The notes beneath the pieces are model-generated. The model saw nothing but the letters and a program-made list of their open reading frames with translations, did not search any database and was not told the DNA's origin. 64,000 nucleotides of DNA from an uncultured Nocardioides sp. (GTDB taxonomy: Bacteria > Actinomycetota > Actinomycetes > Propionibacteriales > Nocardioidaceae). Below, one piece after another: positions 1 to 8,788 of this stretch (its first letter is position 1; each line of letters starts with the position of its first letter). The DNA lies in the NCBI RefSeq assembly GCF_947488025.1, contig NZ_CANKYS010000003.1, forward strand, positions 1 through 64,000. The letters are read 5' to 3'. The position numbers and the translations under genes are program-made.

Positions 1-145
1 CCGATTTTCCCAGCACGTAAGGGCATTCTCACTTCACGACGCGCTCACAACCCCAAGCCCATCGGTGGATCGAGGCTAAGGACTCCACCGTCGGACGGAT
101 ACTACGCACACTCATGCCCGAACGTGTGGATGCGATCGTTACATG
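1..145. other. Unassigned window edge
   Basis: I see no recognisable gene here. The DNA does not look like the continuation of the LOG-family gene that breaks off at position 146. It could be intergenic DNA or the end of an inserted or rearranged segment that lies outside the window. Confidence 0.4.
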
Positions 146-295
146 TCACCACGGATCGGTGTGCACCCAGTCGGTCGCGCCGCGGGAGTCGAGCAGGCGC
201 TGGTCGGTCGTGCTGCCCTCGTGCACCTGGCCCCGGCGCTCGATGACAGGACCCGCCACGCGGTCGCCGTGCCGGTCGCGTCCTGGGGTGCTCAT
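146..295 (-). pseudogene. 5' remnant of a TIGR00730/LOG-family Rossmann protein
   Basis: This ORF encodes only 49 residues, which match the conserved N-terminal extension of actinobacterial TIGR00730 (LOG-like, nucleotide-monophosphate phosphoribohydrolase fold) proteins, including the TTDQRLLDSRG and TDWVHTDPW motifs. In intact relatives the WVHTDPW motif runs straight into RVLRIQSEFVEGFG and the roughly 200-residue Rossmann domain. Here a TGA follows the Trp codon and the next 145 bases do not resemble that domain. The ATG overlaps the dapE stop codon (ATGA), which is the usual coupling of these two genes. I therefore read it as a gene truncated by insertion or rearrangement at about position 147. 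A functional 49-residue peptide is possible but unlikely. Confidence 0.7.
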
Positions 296-1350
296 GCCAG
301 CCACTCCTTGAGGATCCGCTCGCACCGCTCGATGTGCTCGACCGGCACGTGCTCGTCCTGCTTGTGGGCGAACATCGGGTCACCGGGGCCGAAGTTGACC
401 GCCGGGATCCCGAGCTTGGTGAACTGCGCGACGTCGGTCCAGCCGAACTTCGGGGCCGGCTCACCGCCCACCGCATCGACGAACGCCTTGGCCGCGGGCC
501 GGTCGAGGCCGGGCATCGCGCCGGCGGCCATGTCGGTCACCGTGACGTCGTAGCCGTCGAAGAAGTCGCGGACGAAGGCCTCGGCGTCGGCCTCGCTGCG
601 GTCGGGGGCGAAGCGGAAGTTGACCTCGACGACGCACTCGTCGGGGATCACGTTGCCCGCGACCCCGCCGCGGATGCCGGTGGCGTTGAGCCCCTCGTGG
701 AAGGTCAGGCCGTCGATCTCGGGCCGGCGGGCGACGTAGTCGTTGAGCCGGCCGAGCACCGGGCCGGCGAGGTGGATGGCGTTGACGCCCTTCCAGCTGC
801 GAGCGCTGTGCGAGCGCTCGCCCGTGGTCCGTACGTCGACGCGCATGGTGCCCTGGCAGCCCGCCTCGATCGCGGCGTTGCTCGGCTCCATGAGGATCGC
901 GAAGTCGGCCTCGAGCAGCTCGGGGTCGCTCTCGGTCAGCTTGCGCAGGCCGTTGTGGACCGAGTCGACCTCCTCGGCCTCGTAGAAGATGAAGGTCAGG
1001 TCGCGGTCGGGCTCGGTGAGGTCGGCGGCGAGCTTGAGCATCACCGCGTCGCCGCCCTTCATGTCGCAGGTGCCGAGACCGTGCAGGATCCCGCCCTCGA
1101 GCCGCGAGGGCAGGTTGTCGTTGAGCGGCACCGTGTCGATGTGGCCGGCGATCACCACCCGCTCACCGCGACCCAGTTCGGTGCGCGCCACGATCGTGTG
1201 ACCGCGACGGGTCACCGCGAGGTGCGGGAGCGCCGCCAGGGCCGCCTCGACGGCGTCGGCGATCTCCTGCTCCTGGTGGCTGACGGAGAAGATGTCGACG
1301 AGCTGCTGGGTCAGGGTGACGACGTCGGCGGACAGGTCGAGTGAGGCCAT
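292..1350 (-). CDS. dapE: Succinyl-diaminopimelate desuccinylase
   Basis: DapE is an M20-family zinc hydrolase that removes succinate from N-succinyl-LL-diaminopimelate to give LL-diaminopimelate for lysine and peptidoglycan synthesis in the cytoplasm. The zinc-site motifs GHIDTVPLND and GTCDMKGG are present, followed by FYEAEEVD carrying the general-base Glu, the dimerisation domain, and a C-terminal HKQDEHVP motif. Length (352 aa) is normal. I chose the ATG at 1350 over one 12 bp upstream because a TTGGAT -10 box (1357-1362) lies 6 nt before it, which suggests a leaderless mRNA. Its stop overlaps the start of the truncated LOG-family gene. It is separated from dapD and dapC by about 6.5 kb. 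Confidence 0.93.
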   Translation of the reverse strand: MASLDLSADVVTLTQQLVDIFSVSHQEQEIADAVEAALAALPHLAVTRRGHTIVARTELGRGERVVIAGHIDTVPLNDNLPSRLEGGILHGLGTCDMKGGDAVMLKLAADLTEPDRDLTFIFYEAEEVDSVHNGLRKLTESDPELLEADFAILMEPSNAAIEAGCQGTMRVDVRTTGERSHSARSWKGVNAIHLAGPVLGRLNDYVARRPEIDGLTFHEGLNATGIRGGVAGNVIPDECVVEVNFRFAPDRSEADAEAFVRDFFDGYDVTVTDMAAGAMPGLDRPAAKAFVDAVGGEPAPKFGWTDVAQFTKLGIPAVNFGPGDPMFAHKQDEHVPVEHIERCERILKEWLA

Positions 1351-1388
1351 GGCCCCATCCAACCAGCCCGCCGACCAGCCGTCGGCTC

Positions 1389-4300
1389 TCAGGCCCGGGC
1401 GACCTGCACGTCCACCTCAGCGGCGTCGGCGTACGTCACCGAGGTGGCGAGCGTCTCGTCGGCGATCATGGCCTCGTGGGTCCGGGCCGCGGCCAGGGTG
1501 GCCTCGGGACCGGTGATCGTGAGGCTGATCCGGTCGCTCACCTGCAGGCCGGCGTCCTTGCGGGCCTGCTGCACCGCGCGGACCAGGTCGCGCGCGGCGC
1601 CCTCGGCCTCGAGCTCGGGCGTGACGGCGGTGTCGAGGACGACGAAGCCGCCGCGCGGGAGCATGCCGATCGCGGTGGCCTCGTCCGACGACCCGGCCAC
1701 CGTCTCGAGGGCGTACTCCCCCTCGACCAGCGCGAGCCCGCCGGCCGTCACGGTGCCGTCCTCGGCGACCGACCAGTCGCCGGACTTCGAGCCCTTGATG
1801 GCGAGCTGGACGTCCTTGCCCAGCCGCGGGCCGGCGGCGCGGGCGTTGACCGTGAGCCGCTGCGAGACGCCGTACGACGCCGCCTCGGGCGCGTCGGCCG
1901 CGAGGACCTCGACGGCCTTGAGGTTGAGCTCGTCGGCGACCAGCGACTCGAAGCCGGTGAGGTCGGCGTCGGTGACGACGGTCAGCTGCGAGAGCGGCAG
2001 GCGGTTGCGCAGGTTGGCGGCCTTGCGCAGCGCGGACCCGGCCGAGCAGACGTCACGGACGGTGTCCATGGAGGCGACCAGCGACTCGTCGGCCGGCAGG
2101 TCGTCGGCGGAGGGCCAGTCGGTCAGGTGGACCGACCGCTCGCCGGTCAGGCCGCGCCAGACCTCCTCGGTGGTCAGCGGCATCAACGGCGCCGTGGCAC
2201 GACAGACGACCTCGAGCACCGTGTGCAGGGTGTCGAAGGCATCGGGGTCCTCGTCCCAGAAGCGCTCGCGCGAGCGCCGGATGTACCAGTTCGTCAGCAC
2301 GTCGAGGAAGCCGCGCGTCGAGTCGCACGCCGCGGCCACCTCGTAGTTGTCGAGCTGGTCGGTCATCGCGGCGACGTAGTCGCGCAGCTTGGCCAGGATG
2401 TAGCGGTCCATCGGGTGCGCGCTGTCGGTGCGCCAGATGGCGTCGTAACCCTCGCCGCCCTTGGCCGCGTTGGCGTAGAGGCTGAGGAACGACCAGCTGT
2501 TCCACAGCGGGATCAGCACCTGCCGCACCGAGTCGCGGATCCCCTGCTCGGTGACGACGAGGTTGCCGCCGCGCAGGATCGGGCTCGACATGAGGAACCA
2601 GCGCATCGCGTCGGCGCCGTCGCGGTCGAAGACCTCGCGGACGTCCGGGTAGTTGCGCAGCGACTTCGACATCTTCTGGCCGTCGTTGCCGAGCACGATG
2701 CCGTGGCTCAGGCACGTCGAGAACGCCGGCCGGTCGAAGATCGCGCCCGCCAGGACGTGCATCGTGTAGAACCAGCCACGCGTCTGGCCGATGTACTCGA
2801 CGATGAAGTCGCCCGGGAAGTGGTTGTCGAACCAGTCCTTGTTCTCGAACGGGTAGTGCACCTGCGCGAAGGACATCGAGCCGGAGTCGAACCACACGTC
2901 GAGGACGTCGGTGACGCGGCGCATCGTCGACTTCCCGGTCGGGTCGTCGGGGTTGGGACGCGTCAGCTCGTCGACGAACGGGCGGTGGAGGTCCGGGTTG
3001 CCGTCCTTGTCGCGCGGCAACGTGCCGAAGTCGCGCTCGATCTCCTCGAAGGAGCCGTAGACGTCGACGCGCGGGTGGTGCTCGTCGTCGGACTTCCACA
3101 CCGGCACCGGGGAGCCCCAGAAGCGGTTGCGGGTGATCGACCAGTCGCGGGCGTTCTCCAGCCACTTGCCGAACTGGCCGTCCTTGATGTGCTCGGGCAC
3201 CCAGCGGATGTCCTGGTTGAGCGCCATCAGGCGCTCCTTGACCTTGGTCACCTCGACGAACCACGACGAGACGCCCTTGTAGATCAGCGGCTGCCGGCAG
3301 CGCCAGCAGTGCGGGTAGGAGTGGTCGTACGTCTCGCGGCGCACCAGGACGGTCCCGGGGGTGACGCTTCCCGTCTCGCCCTCGGCCTTGGTGGCCGCCT
3401 TGAGGTGGTCGATGATCTGCAGGTTGGCGTCGAAGACCTGCAGGCCCTCGTAGTCGGTGACCGGGAACGTGAAGCGCCCGTCCTTGCCGACCGGCATGAC
3501 CGCCTCGATGCCCTCGCGGTCGGTGACGACCTTGTCGTCCTCACCGAAGGCGCCGGCGGTGTGCACCAGCCCGGTGCCGTCCGTGGTCGTGACGAACTCG
3601 GCGGGCACGAGGCGGAAGGCGCGCTCGTGGCCGGCGTAGTAGGAGAACGGCGGGGCGTACTCGAGGCCGACGAGGTCGGCGCCCGTGCCGCGCCAGGTGA
3701 CCTCCGGGCTCTCGCCGAGCTCGCGGGCGTACGACGCCAGGCGGGCCTCGGCGATCAGGTAGCGCTCCGGGCTGCCCGTGGGGCCGTCGGAGGTGACGAC
3801 GACGTAGTCGATGTCCTCACCGACCATGACGGCGAGGTTGGACGGCAGGGTCCACGGGGTCGTCGTCCAGACGAGGACCTTGACGCCCTTCATCGGGCCG
3901 TCGGTGGTGACGTCGTAGCCGACGGTGACGGCCGGGTCCTGCCGCATCTGGTAGACGTCGTCGTCCATCCGCAGCTCGTGGTTGGACAGCGGCGTCTCGT
4001 CCTGCCAGCAGTAGGGCAGCACGCGGAAGCCCTCGTAGACCAGGCCCTTGTCGTGCAGCTGCTTGAAGGCCCAGATGACCGACTCCATGAACTCCGGGTT
4101 CATGGTGCGGTAGTCGTTGTCGAAGTCGACCCAGCGCGCCTGCCGGGTGACGTAGTCGCGCCACTCGCCGGTGTACTTCAGCACGCTCTGGCGGCACGCC
4201 TCGTTGAACTTCTCGATGCCCAGCTCGACGATCTCGTCGGTGGTCTTGATGCCGTTGAGCCGCATCGCCTCCAGCTCGGCGGGCAGGCCGTGGGTGTCCC

Positions 4301-4592
4301 AGCCGAAGCGGCGCTCGACCTTGTGCCCGCGCATCGTCTGGTAGCGCGGGATGAGGTCCTTGACGTAGCCGGTGAGCAGGTGGCCGTAGTGCGGCAGGCC
4401 GTTCGCGAAGGGCGGGCCGTCGTAGAAGACGAACTCGTTGGCGCCGTCCTGGCCGGCGTCGCGCTGCTCGACGCTCGCGCGGAACGTGTCGTCGGACTCC
4501 CAGTAGGCGAGCACCGCCTCCTCGATCTCCGGGAAGCGCGGGCTGCCGGCCACCGTGGTGGCTCCGGTGTGGCTGACCTTGGGGTAGGTCAT
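1389..4592 (-). CDS. ileS: Isoleucine--tRNA ligase
   Basis: This class I synthetase charges tRNA-Ile with isoleucine and edits mischarged valine. The protein of about 1067 aa is the long eukaryote-like IleS type. It shows the HIGH-type motif as [12 protein letters not shown] near residue 57, an editing CP1 domain, and the KMSKS loop as [12 protein letters not shown], then the anticodon-binding C-terminal part. A longer ORF begins at 4637, but the ATG at 4592 (MTYPKVS) is preferred because GAGGAG lies 7 nt upstream and the family begins here. It is preceded by a T-box leader, so expression should rise when uncharged tRNA-Ile accumulates. Confidence 0.96.
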   Translation of the reverse strand: MTYPKVSHTGATTVAGSPRFPEIEEAVLAYWESDDTFRASVEQRDAGQDGANEFVFYDGPPFANGLPHYGHLLTGYVKDLIPRYQTMRGHKVERRFGWDTHGLPAELEAMRLNGIKTTDEIVELGIEKFNEACRQSVLKYTGEWRDYVTRQARWVDFDNDYRTMNPEFMESVIWAFKQLHDKGLVYEGFRVLPYCWQDETPLSNHELRMDDDVYQMRQDPAVTVGYDVTTDGPMKGVKVLVWTTTPWTLPSNLAVMVGEDIDYVVVTSDGPTGSPERYLIAEARLASYARELGESPEVTWRGTGADLVGLEYAPPFSYYAGHERAFRLVPAEFVTTTDGTGLVHTAGAFGEDDKVVTDREGIEAVMPVGKDGRFTFPVTDYEGLQVFDANLQIIDHLKAATKAEGETGSVTPGTVLVRRETYDHSYPHCWRCRQPLIYKGVSSWFVEVTKVKERLMALNQDIRWVPEHIKDGQFGKWLENARDWSITRNRFWGSPVPVWKSDDEHHPRVDVYGSFEEIERDFGTLPRDKDGNPDLHRPFVDELTRPNPDDPTGKSTMRRVTDVLDVWFDSGSMSFAQVHYPFENKDWFDNHFPGDFIVEYIGQTRGWFYTMHVLAGAIFDRPAFSTCLSHGIVLGNDGQKMSKSLRNYPDVREVFDRDGADAMRWFLMSSPILRGGNLVVTEQGIRDSVRQVLIPLWNSWSFLSLYANAAKGGEGYDAIWRTDSAHPMDRYILAKLRDYVAAMTDQLDNYEVAAACDSTRGFLDVLTNWYIRRSRERFWDEDPDAFDTLHTVLEVVCRATAPLMPLTTEEVWRGLTGERSVHLTDWPSADDLPADESLVASMDTVRDVCSAGSALRKAANLRNRLPLSQLTVVTDADLTGFESLVADELNLKAVEVLAADAPEAASYGVSQRLTVNARAAGPRLGKDVQLAIKGSKSGDWSVAEDGTVTAGGLALVEGEYALETVAGSSDEATAIGMLPRGGFVVLDTAVTPELEAEGAARDLVRAVQQARKDAGLQVSDRISLTITGPEATLAAARTHEAMIADETLATSVTYADAAEVDVQVARA

Positions 4593-4797
4593 CTGGGTGC
4601 TCCTCGCGGTGCGTCGTACGTCTCGGTCTCCTGACACGAGGACGACGTCTGCCGCGGTACCACCTCGCTTGGGATCCGGGGATCCCCGCTTCGTTGCGGC
4701 TGTGTCGGGCCGTACCCGTCGGGGTCTAGTGAGGTCGCGGCCGGATCGCCGTACCCGTTCTTCCCGAGGCTCGCCGCTGATGACGGCTCAGACGCCT
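4593..4797 (-). promoter_or_regulatory. T-box riboswitch of ileS (translational type)
   Basis: Read on the minus strand, the leader holds the canonical T-box sequence UGGUACCGCGG inside 4653-4667. Its UGGU would pair with an ACCA tRNA end, fitting the discriminator A of tRNA-Ile. Near the 5' end a short hairpin (4773-4787) has the loop UCAUCAG with the Ile codon AUC at 4781-4779 as specifier, like the ultrashort Stem I of actinobacterial ileS T-boxes. A TACGAT -10 box (4804-4809) sets the likely start near 4797. The ileS Shine-Dalgarno GAGGAG lies at the end, so control of ribosome access rather than termination is expected. Confidence 0.85.
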
Positions 4798-4845
4798 GCG
4801 GCGATCGTACGGCGCTCGCGCGCGGGCGCGCCAATCGATTGCCCA

Positions 4846-4912
4846 GTATTCAGTGTTGCCAAGTACCAGTAGTCTGTGGCACAGTTTACTGGTACTCAGC
4901 AACACCGAATAC
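4846..4912. promoter_or_regulatory. Long imperfect palindrome, likely PadR operator/promoter
   Basis: Two 26-bp arms (4846-4871 and 4887-4912) are inverted repeats matching at 23 of 26 positions, with a 15-nt spacer. The inner parts of the arms are AGTACCAGTA and TACTGGTACT. The element ends 35 bp before the padR start and is noticeably more AT-rich than its surroundings. Position and symmetry suggest autoregulation by the PadR protein; the ileS promoter lies just beyond it on the other strand. Confidence 0.6.
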
Positions 4913-4947
4913 CAGTGGCACCGACTACCGAGAGAGAGGGCGGCCAC

Positions 4948-5277
4948 ATGGGCAGCAAGCAGCTCACCGAGATGCTCAAGGGCACCCTCGAGGGGATCGT
5001 CCTCGCGGTCCTGGCGACCCGGCCGGCCTACGGCTACGAGATCACCGCCCGGCTCCGCGAGCAGGGCTTCACCGACATCGTCGAGGGCACGGTCTACGCC
5101 GTCCTCGTGCGCATCGAGCGGCGCGGGCTCGTCGACGTGGAGAAGGTCCCGTCGGAGAAGGGGCCGCCGCGCAAGGTCTACACGCTCAACGCCGAGGGCC
5201 GCACGGTCCTCGACGAGTTCTGGAGGAACTGGGAGTTCCTCGCCGCACGCATCCACCAGCTTCACGAGGAGAACTGA
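4948..5277 (+). CDS. PadR-family transcriptional regulator
   Basis: A 109-aa winged-helix regulator of the PadR type: the N-terminal LKGTLEGIVLAVLATRPAYGYEI helix pair, the recognition region GTVYAVLVRIERRGLVD, the wing PPRKVYTLNAEG, and a C-terminal dimerisation helix. PadR proteins usually repress a linked exporter until they bind a drug-like ligand. The ATG at 4948 follows a GAGAGAGGG Shine-Dalgarno; an upstream in-frame ATG (4876) lies inside the palindromic operator and is unlikely. The gene heads a four-gene operon (padR, DUF1048, ABC ATPase, ABC permease) with tiny gaps or overlaps. The ligand cannot be told from sequence. Confidence 0.88.
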   Translation: MGSKQLTEMLKGTLEGIVLAVLATRPAYGYEITARLREQGFTDIVEGTVYAVLVRIERRGLVDVEKVPSEKGPPRKVYTLNAEGRTVLDEFWRNWEFLAARIHQLHEEN

Positions 5278-5278
5278 C

Positions 5279-5647
5279 ATGGCCGCCAGGTGGCTCGAGG
5301 CGATCACCGGATCGCTGGAGCAGAAGAAGCAGTACAAGCAGGCGAAGGCGCGCGTCGAGTCCCTGCCCCAGCCGTACGCCGCCGCCGCAGAGGCGGTCAA
5401 CCGCTACCTGATGTACTTCGGCGGCGTCGTCGACGGGGACGTCATCGTGCAGATGTTCGTCGACCTCGCCGACCTCTGGGAGCGCGCGGCGCTCGACGGG
5501 ACGCCGGTGCGGGAGATCGTCGGGGACGACCCGGTCGAGTTCGCCGAGAACTACGCCGAGTCCTACGGCGGCAAGCGCTGGATCGACAAGGAGCGCGCCC
5601 GCCTGGTCCGGGCCTTCGACGACCTCGAGAAGGGGGACCGGTCATGA
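5279..5647 (+). CDS. DUF1048 domain protein
   Basis: A 122-aa soluble helical protein that matches the DUF1048 family, with the typical WLEAITGSLEQKKQYKQ start and a NRYLMYFGG segment. Members commonly sit beside PadR regulators and drug-type ABC exporters in actinobacteria; their molecular role is unknown. The start lies 1 bp after the padR stop, and its stop overlaps the ABC ATPase start (ATGA), so translation is probably coupled. I cannot assign a function beyond association with the exporter. Confidence 0.8.
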   Translation: MAARWLEAITGSLEQKKQYKQAKARVESLPQPYAAAAEAVNRYLMYFGGVVDGDVIVQMFVDLADLWERAALDGTPVREIVGDDPVEFAENYAESYGGKRWIDKERARLVRAFDDLEKGDRS

Positions 5648-6435
5648 GCACCGCGACCCCCGCCCCGGCGATCCGGGTGCAGGGCGTCGAGAAGGCCTAC
5701 GGCGACGTGGCCGTGCTCCGCGGGGTCGACCTCGACGTCGCCCCGGGCAGCATCTTCGCCCTCCTCGGTTCCAACGGGGCCGGCAAGACGACGCTCGTGA
5801 AGATCCTCGCGACCCTGCTCCGCGCCGACACGGGAGCGGCCGAGGTCAACGGTTTCGACGTCCGGGAGCGCCCCGGCGACGTGCGCGAGTCGATCAGCCT
5901 CACCGGGCAGTTCGCCGCCGTGGACGAGGTGCTCACCGGACGCGAGAACCTCGTCCTGGTCGGCCGGCTGCGGCACGTGCGGGAGCCGGGCGCGGTGGCC
6001 GACCACCTGCTCGAGCGGTTCGACCTCGTCGACGCCGGCGATCGCAGGGCCGGTACCTACTCCGGCGGGATGCGCCGTCGTCTCGACATCGCGATGAGTC
6101 TCATCGGCGACCCGCCGGTCGTCGTCCTCGACGAGCCGACGACGGGGCTCGACCCGCAGGCACGCATCGAGGTCTGGAGGACCATCCGGCAGCTCGCCGA
6201 GTCGGGGACCACGGTGCTGCTGACCACCCAGTACCTCGACGAGGCCGAGCAGCTCGCCGACCGCATCGCGATCCTCCACGGGGGTCGCATCGTCCAGAAC
6301 GGCACCCTCGACGAGCTCAAGAAGCTGTTGCCCCCGGCCCGGGTCGAGTACGTCGAGAAGCAACCAAGCCTCGAAGAGGTCTTCCTCGCCCTCGTCGGCG
6401 AGCAGGTCCCGTCCGCGGCAGGAGAGGAGTCCTGA
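5644..6435 (+). CDS. ABC exporter ATP-binding protein (DrrA-like)
   Basis: A 263-aa nucleotide-binding subunit with Walker A GSNGAGKTT, a Q-loop, the signature YSGGMRRRLDIA, Walker B VVVLDEPTTGLD, and the switch region LLTTQYLDEAE. The C-terminal extension ending in PSLEEVFLAL is typical of DrrA/NatA-type drug-export ATPases. It pairs with the downstream permease through a TGATG overlap. The PadR regulator at the operon head suggests inducible export of a hydrophobic or toxic compound; the substrate is unknown. Confidence 0.92.
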   Translation: MSTATPAPAIRVQGVEKAYGDVAVLRGVDLDVAPGSIFALLGSNGAGKTTLVKILATLLRADTGAAEVNGFDVRERPGDVRESISLTGQFAAVDEVLTGRENLVLVGRLRHVREPGAVADHLLERFDLVDAGDRRAGTYSGGMRRRLDIAMSLIGDPPVVVLDEPTTGLDPQARIEVWRTIRQLAESGTTVLLTTQYLDEAEQLADRIAILHGGRIVQNGTLDELKKLLPPARVEYVEKQPSLEEVFLALVGEQVPSAAGEES

Positions 6436-7202
6436 TGTCTGCCACCCACGCCGTCGCCGACACCGCCGTCCTCACCGGCAGGTCCCTGCGACACATCCTC
6501 CGCAGCCCCGACACGATCATCACCACGGCCGTCACCCCGATCGCCATGATGCTGCTGTTCGTCTACGTCCTGGGCGGAGCGATCGAGACCGGCTCGGACG
6601 AGCCCTACGTGACCTACCTGCTGCCCGGCATCCTGCTGATGACCATCGCATCCGGCGTCGCCTACACGTCGTACCGCCTCTTCCTCGACCTGCAGGGCGG
6701 CATCGTCGAGCGCTTCCAGTCGATGCCGATCGGCCGGTCCGCTGTGCTGTGGGGCCACGTGCTGACCTCGCTGGTGGCCAACGCCGTCTCCCTCGCCATC
6801 GTCGTGTCGGTCGCGCTGGCGATGGGCTTCCGGTCCGGTGCAGGCGTCCTCGCCTGGCTGGGCGCGGCGGGCATCCTGCTGCTCTTCACCGTCGCTCTCA
6901 CCTGGCTGGCGGTCGTGGCCGGTCTGTCGGCGAAGACCGTGGACGGCGCGAGCGCGTTCAGCTACCCGCTGATCTTCCTGCCGTTCATCAGCTCCGCGTT
7001 CGTCCCGACCGACTCGATGCCGGGCCCGGTGGCGTGGTTCGCCGAGAACCAGCCCGTCACCTCGATCGTCAACGCGATCCGGGCCCTCCTCGACGGACAT
7101 CCGGCCGGATCGGACCTGTGGGTCGCACTCGCCTGGTGCCTCGGCCTGCTCGTCCTCGCGTACGCCTGGGCGGTCGCGACGTACCGCAGACGCCTGCGCT
7201 GA
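6435..7202 (+). CDS. ABC-2 type exporter permease (DrrB-like)
   Basis: A 255-aa membrane protein with about six hydrophobic segments and the ABC-2 layout: a cytoplasmic N-terminus (TGRSLRHILRSPDTI), a MLLFVYVLGGAIETG first helix, and a late LPFISSAFVPTDSMP loop followed by WFAENQPVTSIVNAIRALL. These C-terminal motifs are typical of daunorubicin-type DrrB permeases. It is the last gene of the padR operon and should form the homodimeric membrane part of the exporter with the preceding ATPase. Confidence 0.9.
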   Translation: MSATHAVADTAVLTGRSLRHILRSPDTIITTAVTPIAMMLLFVYVLGGAIETGSDEPYVTYLLPGILLMTIASGVAYTSYRLFLDLQGGIVERFQSMPIGRSAVLWGHVLTSLVANAVSLAIVVSVALAMGFRSGAGVLAWLGAAGILLLFTVALTWLAVVAGLSAKTVDGASAFSYPLIFLPFISSAFVPTDSMPGPVAWFAENQPVTSIVNAIRALLDGHPAGSDLWVALAWCLGLLVLAYAWAVATYRRRLR

Positions 7203-7260
7203 CCGAGCCCTCCGGCCAATCCGTTTGCGCCGTGGCGGCGTGGGCGGGTTGGCTGCTGCC

Positions 7261-7806
7261 ATGGCGAACCCCGGGTACGACGGCATGTGGCTCCCGACCG
7301 ACCAGGACCCGCGGATGCAGATGGGTCCGACGCGCGGGGAGCGCGAATGCCTCGTCGGCTACCTCGAGCACTACCGGCAGACGCTCGCGCTGAAGTGCGA
7401 CGACCTGACCGCGGAGCAGCTGGCGACGAGGGCCGTGCCGCCGTCCAACATCTCGCTGCTCGGGCTGGTCCGGCACATGGCGCGGGTCGAGCAGAGCTGG
7501 TTCCGCCGAGTGATCGAGGCACGGATGGACATCCCTCGGCTCTTCCAGGACGAGGCCGAGGACGCCGGGTTCACCTTCCCCGGCGCCGACGACGACCTCG
7601 TACGCGCCAGCCACGCGCTGTGGCAGTCGGAGATCGCGTACGCCCGCGAGGTCCTCGACCGCACCGACCTCGACGCAGTCGTGGACGTGCACGGCGACCC
7701 GGTCGAGGTGCGCGACATCGTGGTGCACATGATCGAGGAGTACGCCCGCCACTGCGGGCACGCCGACCTGGTGCGGGAGTGCCTCGACGGCCGCGCCGGC
7801 CAGTAG
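7261..7806 (+). CDS. DinB-family (DUF664) protein
   Basis: A 181-aa four-helix-bundle protein of the DinB/DUF664 superfamily. Potential metal-binding histidines occur in GLVRHMARVEQSW, in VVHMIEEYARHCGHADLVRE and nearby, the usual three-His arrangement. Some relatives are mycothiol-dependent enzymes; others have no known role. The start ATG (MANPGYDGMW) was chosen over an upstream GTG because of family length. It stands alone between the exporter operon and dapD. Confidence 0.82.
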   Translation: MANPGYDGMWLPTDQDPRMQMGPTRGERECLVGYLEHYRQTLALKCDDLTAEQLATRAVPPSNISLLGLVRHMARVEQSWFRRVIEARMDIPRLFQDEAEDAGFTFPGADDDLVRASHALWQSEIAYAREVLDRTDLDAVVDVHGDPVEVRDIVVHMIEEYARHCGHADLVRECLDGRAGQ

Positions 7807-7837
7807 GCCGCCACCCGGTCGGGTGGAACGCGCTCCG

Positions 7838-7843
7838 TAGGCT
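7838..7843 (+). promoter_or_regulatory. -10 box TAGGCT of leaderless dapD
   Basis: The hexamer ends 6 nt before the GTG start at 7850, so the predicted transcription start coincides with the first codon. No Shine-Dalgarno sequence is present. Confidence 0.55.
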
Positions 7844-7849
7844 GTGCGC

Positions 7850-8779
7850 GTGACTGCTGCTTCCGGATACGGCCTGCTGACCCTGCACGGCGACACCGTC
7901 CTCGACGCCTGGTTCCCCTCCCCCGCCCTCGGCACGACGGAGGGCGACGCCCCGACGGAGCTGTCCGCGCTGGAGGGCGACGACGGGGTCCGCGGCGTAC
8001 GACGTGAGGTGCGGCTGGTCGAGATCGCCGACCTCGACGACGCACCCGCGTCGACCCAGGACGTCTGGCTGCGGCTGCACCTGCTCTCCTCCCGCCTGGT
8101 CAGGCCCCACGGGCTGAACCTCGACGGGATCTTCGGCCTGCTCACCAACGTCGTGTGGACCTCCGCCGGCCCGTGCGCGGTCGAGGGCTTCGAGTCCACC
8201 CGCACCCGGATGCGCGCGAGCGGCCAGCACGTCACCGTCTTCGGCGTCGACAAGTTCCCGCGGATGGTCGACTACGTCGTGCCCAGCGGCGTACGCATCG
8301 GCGACGCCGACCGCGTCCGCCTCGGCGCCCACCTCGCCGAGGGCACCACGGTGATGCACGAGGGCTTCGTGAACTTCAACGCCGGCACGCTCGGCACCTC
8401 GATGGTCGAGGGTCGGATCTCCGGCGGCGTGGTCGTCGGCGACGGCTCCGACGTCGGCGGCGGCTCCTCGATCATGGGCACGCTGTCGGGCGGCGGCAAG
8501 GAGGTCATCTCCATCGGCGAGCGCTGCCTGCTCGGCGCCAACGCCGGCATCGGCATCTCGCTCGGCGACGACTGCGTCGTGGAGGCCGGCTGCTACGTCA
8601 CGGCGGGCACCAAGGTGACCGTCAAGGACATGGACGGCAAGCCGGCCGTCGTGAAGGCCGCCACCCTCTCGGGCGTCGACAACGTCCTGTTCCGCCGCAA
8701 CTCCGTGAGCGGCGCCATCGAGGCCGTGCCGTGGAAGGGCGAGGGCATCGCCCTCAACGCGGCGCTGCACGCCAACTAG
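7850..8779 (+). CDS. dapD: Tetrahydrodipicolinate N-succinyltransferase
   Basis: DapD transfers succinate from succinyl-CoA to tetrahydrodipicolinate, the first committed step of the succinylase route to diaminopimelate. The 309-aa protein is the actinobacterial type: an N-terminal helical domain, a left-handed beta-helix of hexapeptide repeats (for example [19 protein letters not shown] and [13 protein letters not shown]), and a C-terminal extension ending [15 protein letters not shown]. Members work as trimers. The GTG at 7850 fits a leaderless start behind TAGGCT. It and dapC (convergent, 1.1 kb away) perform consecutive steps, with dapE acting next. Confidence 0.94.
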   Translation: MTAASGYGLLTLHGDTVLDAWFPSPALGTTEGDAPTELSALEGDDGVRGVRREVRLVEIADLDDAPASTQDVWLRLHLLSSRLVRPHGLNLDGIFGLLTNVVWTSAGPCAVEGFESTRTRMRASGQHVTVFGVDKFPRMVDYVVPSGVRIGDADRVRLGAHLAEGTTVMHEGFVNFNAGTLGTSMVEGRISGGVVVGDGSDVGGGSSIMGTLSGGGKEVISIGERCLLGANAGIGISLGDDCVVEAGCYVTAGTKVTVKDMDGKPAVVKAATLSGVDNVLFRRNSVSGAIEAVPWKGEGIALNAALHAN

Positions 8780-8788
8780 GACTCCCTC

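Noticed and set aside
1341..4634. Open frame of 1097 codons on the plus strand over ileS
   Set aside because: It is antisense to a clear IleS with all catalytic motifs and has no recognisable domain. Long antisense frames are common in GC-rich DNA.
4846..4912. Phage or ICE attachment site
   Set aside because: There is no tRNA gene, integrase or second copy nearby, and the position just before padR fits an operator better.
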